Shown here: positions 32,525 through 42,640 of the stretch, piece after piece | Numbering within the stretch: the first letter of the stretch is position 1 | Layout: each line of letters opens with the position of its first letter | Assembly (NCBI GenBank): GCA_030374765.1 | Contig: JARGXX010000088.1 | Location: 1,612,001-1,676,000 of the forward strand | Source of the DNA: Agarophyton chilense | Lineage: Eukaryota; Rhodophyta; Florideophyceae; Gracilariales; Gracilariaceae | Direction: 5' to 3' | DNA length: 64,000 nt | The notes under the pieces: model-generated | Told to the model about the DNA's origin: nothing | What the model saw: only the letters and a program-made list of their open reading frames with translations | Databases searched by the model: none | Translations under genes and position numbers: made by a program

Positions 32525-34104
32525 CCCGTCTCGCGTACTCATTCATGGGAACTCATGAAAATCAGGCCTCAAGTCGCAGTGTGTGGAACCATGCACTCGA
32601 AGAACAATACGGGCTTCGCAATATTCGCGAGGAGTGGATTCATCGCCAAAGAGCCCTTTCACCTGAGATTGTGAAGGGTCCAATAAGTCGAACAAACCTA
32701 TGCGATATCTCCAGAGGAACCTTGCCATGGAATATTTTGCAGGCTCATTCGGTTCAATTGGGTGTCAAGGTCTTGGTACAAGTGGAGGATGTGATAAACA
32801 TTGCGAATGCAAATCCAAGAAGCCACGATGTACCTCGGGTCTTGCAACTAACTCTCAACGATGGTGCAATCGATTTCGTTGCCGTCGAGTTGGAACCTCT
32901 CGGGGGACGGATATCGATGAAAACTACACCAGGTACAAAGATTGTTTTGTTACCCTCAACTTTAGTTCGAAGAGGTCGGGCTTTTCTTACTTCAAGTGAT
33001 TTCATCTTTTTTGGATCACCACCGACAAACCTATGGGGAGAACCGCATCAACAGAGGATTGCTCAATCGCTTAGAGACGCAGGATTGCCAAACCCCAGCG
33101 ATTCTTCTTTTGACTGCATTGCGAGACCACAAGTCTCGAATGGAATACAAGCGAGGATACCTATTGATATGGGGGGAATAGCTGATGCAATTACCGCTAC
33201 TGAAAATGAAGATGATGACGATGTTATGTTTTGGGCTCAAGCGGTGGAAGTTGCCGATAGAAACTTGGGAAACGCTGGAACCAGCACCTCAGCCGCTTCG
33301 GCACAGGATAGAACACTGGCTGATGAAAACTTGAATACGCACGAGGGTATGGTGACAGAAAACAATGAGTCCCTTTTGATTGACTTGGAATCAACTACTC
33401 GGACGAACGCCATCCATGAAATACCTCGAGGCCAAGCCGTGGATATCAGTGGGGAGAGTAGACGACAGCGGAACGACATTGAAGCAAAAAACCATTCTGA
33501 GCCGGAGACAGATCCACCAAGGATGGGCGAGGCAGCAAGAAAAGTTCTTTCTTTCCCAAGCACTCCCGTCTTCGAGTCCGACGATAGAGCATTTGAACCA
33601 CAGTACGAACATGAAGAGAACGCCGAAGAGGTTGATGAATCATCGCAAGATGCCATTATGACTATACTTGATCCACCGCCGCTTCCCTTCTCAAAACTAG
33701 GGGCAACGGAAGAGGGTCAGAGACCTCCGGAGTCCTTGTATCGGGTTTATTCCATGAAAATCGCCAAAAACGTAACCATCCAACACGATGGCGCCAACTA
33801 TTCATTCTTCGTTCAAGTAGACGATGGAACCGCGATCGAATTGTTACCTATAAACGCAAACGTTCTGAGGACAATAACAGGATTTACGGTTGATTCCTAT
33901 GAGTTTCAGCAAGATTTGGAGGACGGATTTCCCCGTATTAGGAAGGCCATTCGAGGCATTCATGGGTTTGTGCGAGTTAGTGAAACCCCAAACGGGAAGC
34001 AACTCATAGGCATTTCGGAAGGAATGCCAGACAATGTGGTAAGTGATTTCTCGATCTTGATGCTCCCTGCTCCGACAATCTATAGATCCCGTCTGATTGT
34101 ATGA
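32521..34104 (+). CDS. RMI1: RecQ-mediated genome instability protein 1 (RMI1/BLAP75-like)
   Basis: 527-residue single-exon protein, the OB-fold subunit of the RecQ helicase-Top3-RMI complex that dissolves double Holliday junctions in the nucleus. The N-terminal helical part and first OB fold (about residues 20-190) show LVQVEDVINIANAN, VLQLTLNDG and PGTKIVLLPSTLVRRGRAFL, the RMI1 core pattern. A long acidic, Ser/Glu-rich linker (~215-395) follows. The last ~130 residues (YRVYSMKIAKNVTIQ... to the C-terminus) are compact and resemble the second OB fold of metazoan/plant RMI1, though this is less certain. The start is 32,521. MGTHENQ at 32,545 is the alternative. It ends 60 bases before the copied transporter fragment. 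Confidence 0.8.
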   Translation: MTRLAYSFMGTHENQASSRSVWNHALEEQYGLRNIREEWIHRQRALSPEIVKGPISRTNLCDISRGTLPWNILQAHSVQLGVKVLVQVEDVINIANANPRSHDVPRVLQLTLNDGAIDFVAVELEPLGGRISMKTTPGTKIVLLPSTLVRRGRAFLTSSDFIFFGSPPTNLWGEPHQQRIAQSLRDAGLPNPSDSSFDCIARPQVSNGIQARIPIDMGGIADAITATENEDDDDVMFWAQAVEVADRNLGNAGTSTSAASAQDRTLADENLNTHEGMVTENNESLLIDLESTTRTNAIHEIPRGQAVDISGESRRQRNDIEAKNHSEPETDPPRMGEAARKVLSFPSTPVFESDDRAFEPQYEHEENAEEVDESSQDAIMTILDPPPLPFSKLGATEEGQRPPESLYRVYSMKIAKNVTIQHDGANYSFFVQVDDGTAIELLPINANVLRTITGFTVDSYEFQQDLEDGFPRIRKAIRGIHGFVRVSETPNGKQLIGISEGMPDNVVSDFSILMLPAPTIYRSRLIV

Positions 34105-34163
34105 CCTGACCCCATGTCACAAATATCTTTGCCATCATAGGACTTCCTTTCAATCTTTGCCAG

Positions 34164-34630
34164 TAATGTCGAAGCACGACTGGCGAATTATACTCTAGAG
34201 ATCTCGTAAGAGTCAAACTATCAGTTCATATCTTACTGGATGAGATCAATTGTTCATAATGAAGCACAAGTACGGCCCGCGCCCCCGCTCTGGTCTAGTT
34301 GTTCTCCATTTCTTCCACATTTTTCTTATCCAGACTGATTTGAGATTCCCACATCTTTGCATATTCTCCACCTCGTCGCAAAAGATTCTTGGTGACTTCC
34401 CCGTTCAATAATAATGCCAAACGAGATAGGTTTCTTCGTTTCAAATCCCTTATCGGGGTCAAATCCGATATCCTCAGAGTTGTCGCTCCTACATTCGGAC
34501 TGATCCTTCCCAAGCACAATTATTTCATCGGCCATCATAACTGTAGACAACCTATGGGCCACCACGATCGTTGTACGGTTCCTACAAACCTCCTTTAAGT
34601 TCGCCTGGAGCTCTCGCTCTGTGACAGTGC
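34164..34630 (-). pseudogene. partial copy of the 3' end of the ABC transporter gene
   Basis: A ~467-base duplicate of 36,534-36,995. It carries the transporter's last exon (H-loop [19 protein letters not shown] to the stop) plus ~130 bases downstream. Similarity ends within the last exon's 5' part, so there is no acceptor or upstream coding sequence. Identity is about 95% by eye, with a short indel altering the frame in the ERGSH region (34,390-34,400). A duplicate fragment without promoter, not a gene. Confidence 0.85.
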
Positions 34631-34643
34631 CCTCTAGCGCAGA

Positions 34644-35303
34644 TCACCATAGCTTTCTTCGTCCTCGTCCTCGTTTCTTTTCCGGGACGCCGGGGTTCGG
34701 CCAATCATTGTGTTTTTTCCCTTGTTTTATACCTCCAGTCGCAGAAATCATGCGTTCCAGTTCAATTGGGGATGTCGGTATTGGCAAGTTAGCTTCTTCC
34801 CTTTTCCACATCCATTTTTGAATTCGTCTCATTTGAGTAATCTGCGATACAAGGGCCTCCACGGATTCCATGGGCGCTTTGGTCTCCCTTGCAAGACGTT
34901 TTTTATCGCTGATCTTGATTGAAAATGCATCCTTCCTTTCATGGAGCGTCATAGCCGATATTATGCTTTCCTGTTCTTTGAACTCACCAAGGGCAGGATT
35001 GTTTTGTACCCATGGCAAGTGTTCCCTTATACCAGACATTCCAGCCGCGACTTTCATTTCTTGAAGCAGTGATTTAAACACTTGTGGTGTTATCAGTTCC
35101 TTTCCGCGAAGATATGAAAGCTGCGTTTCAAATATCTTCTGTGTTCGCTTCTCCTCAGTAGCACCCCTCGCCTCATCATAAGCAGATTTGACGTTGTCCA
35201 CGATGCCGTTGGTGATCGCCGTTGTATGAAAAGCATGTCGATCCAAACAGGCATTTGCGTATATTGACCGAAAACTGATTGCTGCTGATCTCAGTGTGGC
35301 CAT
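34644..35303 (-). CDS. SRP54 M-domain-like protein with mitochondrial-type presequence
   Basis: 219 residues, single exon. Residues ~55-175 follow the layout of the SRP54/Ffh M domain. A first helix region TPQVFKSLLQEMKVAAGMSG aligns with the family's ....Y.QF..I.KMG. A loop then follows, then EQESIISAMTLHERKDAF, then KKRLARETKAPMESVEALVSQITQMRRIQKWM, which mirrors the RIARGSG...V..LL.QF.QM.KMMK signature. There is no N or G (GTPase) domain. The N-terminus (MATLRSAAISFRSIYANAC...) is basic and hydroxylated like a mitochondrial presequence. The C-terminal tail is Lys/Arg-rich. Known family fact: M domains bind signal peptides and SRP RNA. A role in mitochondrial membrane-protein insertion or on the mitoribosome is inference. 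It lies between two duplicated fragments. Confidence 0.6.
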   Translation of the reverse strand: MATLRSAAISFRSIYANACLDRHAFHTTAITNGIVDNVKSAYDEARGATEEKRTQKIFETQLSYLRGKELITPQVFKSLLQEMKVAAGMSGIREHLPWVQNNPALGEFKEQESIISAMTLHERKDAFSIKISDKKRLARETKAPMESVEALVSQITQMRRIQKWMWKREEANLPIPTSPIELERMISATGGIKQGKKHNDWPNPGVPEKKRGRGRRKLW

Positions 35304-35649
35304 TGCAGCATTGAATATTTGTTTTACCCGAGCAAGCAGGGATATGAGAAATTATATTAAAACCGATGTCAAACAGAAGTGACAGTCAACCCGTTGCCGA
35401 AGAAACTTGGCTTGGAATCCGAATGAAAAACAGTTCTCAAGGCCCGTTCTGGTGCACGAATGTGTGAGAAATTAAGAAAAGAACGACTCTCAGAAGCAGG
35501 GGTAAAGCACGAAGGGTAAAAGGAGAAGCGTTGACCCTGACTGAAGTCGAAGCTTCCCCACTCTTTCGTTGTTGATCGCACCGCAAACTTGAGAGGCAAA
35601 TCAAATAGGAAAATGTAAAATAATAAAATATATCCCTCGCAGCATTTTT
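35304..35649. other. no gene seen; upstream of the SRP54-like gene
   Basis: About 350 bases, probably the promoter of the minus-strand SRP54-like gene. AT-rich near 35,600-35,640 (AAAATAATAAAATATATCCC). No reading frame of note. Confidence 0.4.
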
Positions 35650-36533
35650 TCGTCGAGGTGGCAATTGAAACGAAGATCTGTCCGAGTTGAAACAAATGAG
35701 CAGCAGTAGATATGTATCTTTTCAAAGATGCAGAGATAAATGATATTGTCTGAGCTTGTGAAGCGTTTTACTTATTTCCTTTGTCTGCTCCCTTCGATAG
35801 ATTCTTGACCCCACGGGGAGCGCAACTGTCCTTCTAAGCGTTCAAACCGCAAGTTCAGTACGGCGAAAATCATCGTTAGCGAGGAGACTGCATCATTCAA
35901 AGACGAAACAGCCAGACACTCCGCAAGTTCGTTACAACACGGCAGGAGACGAAGCAAGCGCCTGTCCTCCAATTCATTTTGTTCTTTGCCTTTTTCGCAA
36001 ATCAAGGTCCCTGACATCACGCGCAGAGTCCGACTCTCCAGAGGTGGAGAAGAATTGGAAACGCTCTCTTTCAACTTCAATCTGTTTCCACGAGCCGTGT
36101 ACCATCTCCCCCTAGTTCCAGATACTCTCTTTTCGATAAGGGATTTAAACTGCAATCGTCCATGGTTTTGTTTCTAATCGAACATGGCTTTGATTTTCAA
36201 AAGTCGTTTCGAGATGGCGTAACATGGCTACGAGAAGACCAAGAGCGAGAATACTTCAAGCTTGTCATAGAAGATTTACGTGTGCGAAGAGAAAGAACAT
36301 GCGACCTGAACAAGTTGAACGCAGAAGAGGGTATGCTGCTTAAGGAATGGACCGAAAATATTGAGCAATGGTTTGCGGATTTAAAGAAGCAGAACGAAAA
36401 CTCTTCAGACGAAGGCGCTGCTCCAAAGATCAAATCATTCCTACTTCCGTCAACGCCTTGGATAAGAAAAATCATATGTGATCTAGTTCGATTACGGTAC
36501 CCTCGAGTGGCTGCCCAAACGCTTCCAACACAA
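35650..36533 (+). pseudogene. truncated duplicate of the PARN gene 5' region
   Basis: Copy of 39,786-40,915 (upstream DNA plus the 5' part of PARN). An internal ~200-base deletion near 35,905 removes the region equivalent to the PARN start codon and the first catalytic D-x-E. From 36,162 the frame is intact for 139 codons and differs from PARN at only a few residues before ending in unrelated sequence at 36,533 (DVEARLANFALEIS). Recent, non-functional. Confidence 0.85.
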
Positions 36534-36665
36534 GATGTCGAAGCACGACTGGCGAACTTTGCTTTAGAGATCTCGTAAGAGTCAAACTATCATTTCACAT
36601 CTAATTAGATGAGATCAATTGTTCATGATGTGAAGCACACGTACGGCCCGAGCCTCCGCTCTGGT

Positions 36666-39564
36666 CTAGTTGTTCTCCATTTCTTCCACATTTTTCTTAT
36701 CCAGACTGATTTGAGATTCCCACATCTTTGCATATTCTCCACCTCGTTGCAAAAGTTCTTTGTGACTTCCCCGTTCAATAATAATGCCAAACGAGATAGG
36801 TTTCTTCGTTTCAAATCCCTTATCGGGGTCAAATCCGATATCCTCAGAGTTGTCGCTCCTACATTCGGACTGATCCTTCCCAAGCACAATTATTTCATCG
36901 GCCATCATAACTGTAGACAACCTATGGGCCACCACGATCGTTGTACGGTTCCTACAAACCTCCTTTAAGTTCGCCTGGAGCTCTCGCTCTGTGAAAGTGT
37001 CCTGTATAATCAAGGAAAGTTGCACAATGTGTCAGAAAGAAAAAACCCTTTTGGCGACGAATGAGTCTCGTTGAAAAGCATCCACTTACCAGTGCAGATG
37101 TGGCTTCATCCAAGAGAATAACTGCGGGGGACTTAATGACACATCGCGCGGATCCGACACGTTGTCTCTCACCGCCAGATAACCGAACTCCTCTTTCTCC
37201 TACTACGGTGTCGAGACCAAGAGGCAGGGATTCGATAAAAGGCCCTAAAGCAGCGGATTTTGCTGCCTCAAGAACTTCGGCATCTGATGCTCCCTGCTTC
37301 CCGTACGAAATGTTATATCGGAGGGATTTATTGAACAGGATCTAAGGACAAACGAATAGAGCAGTCAGAATAGAGAAACCTAAAACGGCAAAGGTCATTC
37401 GAAGTGAATGCTAAACATCACGTACCGTATCTTGGGCAACCACTCCGACGTTTTGGCGAAGACTTCTCTGCGTAAATGAACGAATATCTTTTCCGTCGAT
37501 AAGAATTTTGCCACTGTCAACATCGTAGAACCTTAAAAGAAGACGCATTATGGTACTGGAAGCCGAATTAGTGAGCAAAAATATGTTAGTACGTTGATAT
37601 AGCTCTCGTTGACATTGCTTTCGTCCTCTCTAGTGCCTACCTTTTGCCGGCCCCCGAGCTGCCAACGAGTGCAACCATTTTCCCTGGTGGCACTCTGAAT
37701 GATATATTTCGCAATCCGCCATTAGTTCCTCTTTCGTCGCCTTTGTAATCAAAGAACACGTTTTCAAACTTGACCTCCCCTGCCTGCCCAGCGAGTATAT
37801 CTTTCTCAGACATGTTCAACGGAATGGCATCTTCGCGGTCTTTCACAGTGACTTCTTGGTGCATCAAATCAATGCTTTTCTCGAGATCAGTGGCAGCCTG
37901 GGATATTATCCTGTAGGACGTGCCAAGAAACTATTGAAAATGATATTGTGTTTCGTTTGTGTGATGCAGTTAGTATGGCATGCATCAATGGCTGGGGCAG
38001 TTTTAAAATGATATTGCCCAAGTAACATGATAACCGTTCTCACAGCCAAATATTACCAAGGAAACCGTCATCGGAAAGAACAGGCAACTTACGAACAAAG
38101 GTTGAAAGATTTGTGAAACGTATGTGTTAATCAAAACAAAATCGCCTGGTGTCAAACCGCCGTGAGCAACTGCTCTGGCTGCAAGAAACATACAACCCAT
38201 TAAGCCACCTCTTTGAATAAAAGACTGTCCGAAATTGAGAACCCTAAGCGTTGCTCGGGAAAAAATTCTTTTCTCTCTATATTCCTCGGCGAGATCTTTA
38301 TACGCTGTCGCTTCTTCATATTCCATTCCAAACATTTTCACAGTTTCGTAATTCAGTAGAGTGTCGGCAGCCTATACAAATAGGAGAGTCAGAGAATTGC
38401 CCGCTAAATCTTTGGCTATCACGAAGTCATATAAACTTACCTTTTCTGTTGTAGCATCGAATGGCGTGATGAATGTCAGTGATGAGTGATGGCCTTTTTC
38501 ATAAGTCACTACTGTATGTTATGAAGCACTTACGAAACAATTGGTTATCTATGTCGATAAGATCGCGTCGAATATGCACTCTGATGTAGAAAAGCGAAAA
38601 ACAAGTTAGAATCAACGACTTCTTTGTCCCGGTCAGCAATGTTAGTACGTACCGCCATTTTGTTACGACGATTGTATACACGAAATAGGCGATAACTGTA
38701 ATCAAAATAATAAGGGCAATCATAGGAGTTCCAAGGTGAAGGAATATGCTAGAGACGACCGCAACTTCAAATACTCTGCTTGCTTGAGTTAGGACCAAAG
38801 TCGATGAAGAGATCAGGGTTGGATTGATTAACATACACAGGAAGCAAGGTAGTTAAAAGAGTAGAAAAAAGGGTTTCAATGCTGTTTGTACCTCGATTCA
38901 TAACCCGAAGCACTTCGCCAGTCTTCCTTTGCAAATGAAAAGCAAGACTTAGATTTTGTAAATGAGAAAACAAATCGATTGCGAATCTTTTTGTACTATC
39001 AGAAGCCACAATACTAAAAGAATATTGCTGAATCGCCTGAATAAGATCAGCCAGGACCCGAGATCCAATATAAAGAAAAATAGCACCGTATGGAACGATA
39101 AGCGGTCCTCCAAGAAGGTTATTAGCCAAAGCGTCTACTGCGAGCTTGTAGGCGTATGGAGGAACAAGGATAAGAAGCTTATTGCAAAACACCATCACAA
39201 GCGAGAAGAGGGCAATAAGACGCAGCTTGGTAGTTTCTGGAATCATATACGGACGGGAAGAGCGAAAAGTTTGCAGCCATTTTATCCCATCCTGCTCTGT
39301 AGATTGTAAAAGGGAGGTTCGCTCAGTAGGAGTGGCTGCATTTCCGCGTTGCATACCCCACGGAGAACGAAAAGGTGGCATTCGGCGGACGGGCGACGAA
39401 AAAAGAACAAGTGCAGAATGCTTTGGAATTGTACTACGATGACGAAAAATTCGTTGATACTTGACGTGAGAAGAGGGCGCAAAGAGCAATCGAGGCCAAG
39501 GACTATTTGTAAAAAAGCCAAGCTGGCAAGATCTTCTCTTGTGCCAGCGTGAAGTAATTTGCAT
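36666..39564 (-). CDS. ABC half-transporter, ABCB6/HMT1 type (9 exons)
   Basis: TMD-NBD half-transporter with an Arg-rich presequence-like N-terminus. Exons (minus): 39,564-38,837; 38,775-38,653; 38,580-38,534; 38,493-38,441; 38,371-38,093; 37,930-37,641; 37,555-37,426; 37,341-37,090; 37,001-36,666. Donors are GTATGT, GTACGT or GTAAGT, with one GTAGGC. Introns are 40-160 bases. Exon 4's acceptor is less certain. Signatures: [17 protein letters not shown] and TIVVTKWR in the TMD (these favour ABCB6/HMT1 over ABCB7/ATM1), Walker A GSSGAGKST across an intron, Q-loop [13 protein letters not shown], Walker [13 protein letters not shown]-loop VAHRLST. Members of this family move glutathione-, phytochelatin- or porphyrin-type conjugates in mitochondria, vacuoles or lysosomes. 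Substrate here is not known. A ~25-residue insertion follows the H-loop strand. Confidence 0.85.
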
Positions 39565-40170
39565 GAGATGGTCAGGTTATCTTCGATATCCCTTACCGAC
39601 GCTACACTACGTACGTAAATCCAACTGTGATGGGTCCGCAGCATGCAAAAGGCTGATCGAAGCTGCTGGCAAGCTATAACCTTACCTATCCACTGCTGTC
39701 CACGTTCAATTCTCAGTACTGTTGTTACACGTTGCCAGCGACACGAGTCACCGCCAGCGCAACACATACCCTTGGTATTATTTGTTCGTCAGGTGGCAAT
39801 TGAAACAAAGATCTGTCATCCGACTCGAGTTGAATCAGAAAACAAACGACCAGCAGTAGAGAAACTACACAACAGACACCTACCAGGTTTCTAGTATTTT
39901 TTCCCAGTGTCTAGCTAGAGATACTGGGCGAGCTTGTTTAACGTTTTACTTGCTTGTTTCCTTTGTCCGCTTGCGCCCCTTCGATGGATTCTTGAGCTCA
40001 CGGGGAGCGCGACTGTTCTGCTAAGCGTGCAAATCGCAAGTGCAGTGCGGCGGAAATCATCGTTAGCGAGGAGACTGCATTACTCAAAGACGACACCGCT
40101 AATCTTTGCAACATCCAACACACAAATTGTTCGCTTTAAATTTGTTCCTGAACCGCAGCGCCGGACTGCA
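39565..40170. promoter_or_regulatory. divergent intergenic region between ABC transporter and PARN
   Basis: About 600 bases between two head-to-head start codons, so a shared or paired promoter region. The right part (39,786 onwards) was copied to 35,650. No clear TATA box. TTG- and GTG-initiated extensions of the PARN frame into this region were not accepted. Confidence 0.5.
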
Positions 40171-42036
40171 ATGGACGTCGTTGACATAAATTTTGTGACA
40201 GCTCTTTCCATTTTACGCGAGCACTTGCCATCTGCTGACTTCGTCTCGTTTGATCTGGAGTTTACTGGCCTTGGCGAGCATCGACCTTGTCAGTTAGACA
40301 CTCCACAAGTTCGTTACAACACGGCAAGAGACGATGCAAGCGCCTTTCCTCCAATCCAGTTTGGTCTTTGCCTTTTTCGCAAAGCAAGGTCCTTGACATC
40401 ACGCGCAGAGTCCGATTCTCCAGAGGTGGAGAAGAATTGGGAAACGCTCTCTTTCAATTTCAATCTGTTTCCACGAGCCGTGTACTACCCCCCCAGCTCC
40501 AGATACCCTCTTTTCGATAAGGGATTTAAACTGCAATCGTCCACGGTTTTGTTTCTAATCGAACATGGCTTTGATTTTCAAAAGTCGTTTCGAGATGGCG
40601 TAACATGGCTACGAGAAGACCAAGAGCGAGAATACTTCAAGCTTGTCATAGAAGATTTACGTGTGCGAAGAGAAAGAACATGCGACCTGAACAAGTTGAA
40701 CGCAGAAGAGGGTATGCTGCTTAAGGAATGGACCGAAAATATTGAGCAATGGTTTGCGGATTTAAAGAAGCAGAACGAAAACTCTTCAGACGAAGGCGCT
40801 GCTCCAAAGATCAAATCATTCCTACTTCCGTCAACGCCTTGGATGAGAAAAATCATATGTGATCTAGTTCGATTACGGTACCCTCGAGTGGCTGCCCAAA
40901 CGATTCCAACACAGGATGGAAACAAGATGCTTAAGTTATTGCTGTACCCGTCGGAAAAAGCTGCCAAAGAACACTATCAAGAAGCGTTGGAAAATGATGC
41001 TCGAGATATCGTTTTCAGGGCATCCATGTTTAGACATGTCGTCGACGAGATGCGACAGCATAAGAAACCAATCGTTGTACATAATGGATTAATGGATCTA
41101 ACCAAACTATACGCTAATTTTATCGGAAAACTTCCGTCTGACTTGAAGGGCTTTAAAAAAGTGTTGCGGAAACATTTTCCGCTGGTTTTTGATACAAAAC
41201 GTATGGTGGACAGACTATGTGTGCGCGACGAAGAAGTGAGGAGGGGAATGCTCAAAGTACGCGGCGTGTGCGAAATATTAGGATTGTTTCGCAAACTCGC
41301 GAAGAAGAGGAATGCGAAAGTTGAAACGAAGACATTCATCCCGCAAGACAATAACGATCGAGATCTTGCAGGGGAAGACATCGTTTACGCGACGGAATTC
41401 AAAGGCTTTGCGACGAATTCAATTAGTGATGAAGTGATTGACAAAGATTCCTTGGGGTTTGGAAGATACTTGAGTCAAGGCATTGAACACGAAGCGGGTT
41501 ACGATGCCCTAGAGACTGGGTTGCTATTTACACATCTTGATATTCTTGGAGAGGCTACACCGAATGAACTGTCGGTAAGCTTTTGTGGGGGATTCAGATC
41601 CATTAAAGTTAGCAGTGATAAAGACGAAGAGAATTCATGGTTTGATATGCCTGTAATAGTCATCAAGGGAATAGTGATAAACGATGTAGCGAACGGAGAA
41701 CAACAACGAAATGGACGTGGAAAAGCAAAATTCATGCATACCGTAGAGGTTCTCACGAAAGACACCAACTTCCGAGCTGAGCAAAGTGAAATTTTGCTCG
41801 CTAGTAAAGACGTTTGTATTGTTATTCTGAACACCAAGACTGTTGGGAAACGAAAACGGGATGACGATGGAAAACAAGAAGAAAGCGCCTGTGAGCCGGC
41901 TGATGAAACATTAAGTAGGCAAATACAGGTGCTAATTGAGAATGGGAGAAGAAACGATGTGGAAGTGATGCGTTATTCGCGAGACATTCTGGGAAAGGAC
42001 TGGCAATGGTTGTCGAGAACGCGAATGTTCGCGTAG
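40171..42036 (+). CDS. PARN: poly(A)-specific ribonuclease PARN (DEDDh deadenylase)
   Basis: 621 residues, one exon. It removes 3' poly(A) from mRNAs and trims small RNAs and snoRNAs. The DEDDh catalytic set is visible: D28 and E30 (SFDLEFTGL), D309 (HNGLMDL), H440 and D445 (HEAGYDAL). Family-specific blocks are LDTPQVRYNTAR, FQFGLCLF-type QFGLCLF, FLIEHGFDFQKSFRDGVTWL, WMRKIICDLVRLRYP, and PSDLKGFKKVLRKHFPLVFDTK. The insertion between catalytic residues would hold the R3H-like part, which is not clearly conserved. ATG 40,171 gives the family's usual start (MDVVDINF...). AATAAA follows at 42,082. Its 5' part is duplicated at 35,650-36,533. Confidence 0.9.
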   Translation: MDVVDINFVTALSILREHLPSADFVSFDLEFTGLGEHRPCQLDTPQVRYNTARDDASAFPPIQFGLCLFRKARSLTSRAESDSPEVEKNWETLSFNFNLFPRAVYYPPSSRYPLFDKGFKLQSSTVLFLIEHGFDFQKSFRDGVTWLREDQEREYFKLVIEDLRVRRERTCDLNKLNAEEGMLLKEWTENIEQWFADLKKQNENSSDEGAAPKIKSFLLPSTPWMRKIICDLVRLRYPRVAAQTIPTQDGNKMLKLLLYPSEKAAKEHYQEALENDARDIVFRASMFRHVVDEMRQHKKPIVVHNGLMDLTKLYANFIGKLPSDLKGFKKVLRKHFPLVFDTKRMVDRLCVRDEEVRRGMLKVRGVCEILGLFRKLAKKRNAKVETKTFIPQDNNDRDLAGEDIVYATEFKGFATNSISDEVIDKDSLGFGRYLSQGIEHEAGYDALETGLLFTHLDILGEATPNELSVSFCGGFRSIKVSSDKDEENSWFDMPVIVIKGIVINDVANGEQQRNGRGKAKFMHTVEVLTKDTNFRAEQSEILLASKDVCIVILNTKTVGKRKRDDDGKQEESACEPADETLSRQIQVLIENGRRNDVEVMRYSRDILGKDWQWLSRTRMFA

Positions 42037-42640
42037 CTGACCGGATTGCGGACAGCAGGCGCGAGTTGAAAGAAACCTGTTAATAAAAGCAATGTGCGGC
42101 TTAGCGTCTGTAACTTCGACGGCGATCACAACCGATCTTTTTCCAAAGTGGACTCTTTTCCGGAGATAGATTGCTACTTGTAGATTGTTGGTGGGAAGGT
42201 GAATGCATCCAGAGGCGATAGCGCTGTTGGGGACAAAAGCCTGTGTAGATACCAAATGGTTCGCCCGAACGTGAAGTAGATTTGGCGAAAATCGGAAGTG
42301 CATCAAGATTTGATCTCATGTGCAAGCTGCGAATGGCGCGTAGCCACACTATTGGACGCTTCCAAAGACGTCCCAATGACAGTTGCTTGCGACGCCATTG
42401 GCTTCCACTGGCGGCCGATGACACGCGCCTGTCGCCCCCACCATTGGCCGACACGCCCAAACATTGCCATCGTGGTTCCTAACTGCCGACTCCCCTGGGA
42501 CTCTGCCTATCCGCAAGGCTTGGGCAGATACATATACTAAGTGCCTCAAGTCTTCGAGACCACACCGACCTGCGCCACTCAAACAACTCGCCTTCTTCTT
42601 CGCTGAAACTCTTCTCGTCGAAGTCGTTAATCTCTCCAGC
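42037..42640. other. intergenic: PARN 3' end and promoter of the DHH-CBS gene
   Basis: An AATAAA at 42,082-42,087 suits PARN 3' end formation. GATACATATACTAAG near 42,528 is a TATA-like element about 110 bases before the DHH-CBS start. No other gene seen. Confidence 0.5.

Noticed and set aside
34295-34565. Separate ABC-ATPase gene at 34.3 kb
   Set aside because: It contains only the last-exon part of the transporter with no upstream coding or acceptor site, and is a near-identical duplicate of 36.6-37.0 kb.
36666-39564. Assignment of the transporter to the ABCB7/ATM1 iron-sulfur group
   Set aside because: The [12 protein letters not shown] and IVVT-WR segments fit ABCB6/HMT1 proteins better. 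A tree would be needed to exclude ATM1 completely.
39934-40170. 79-codon N-terminal extension of PARN as a mitochondrial leader
   Set aside because: The extension begins at a TTG with no in-frame ATG, and the family start matches ATG 40,171.
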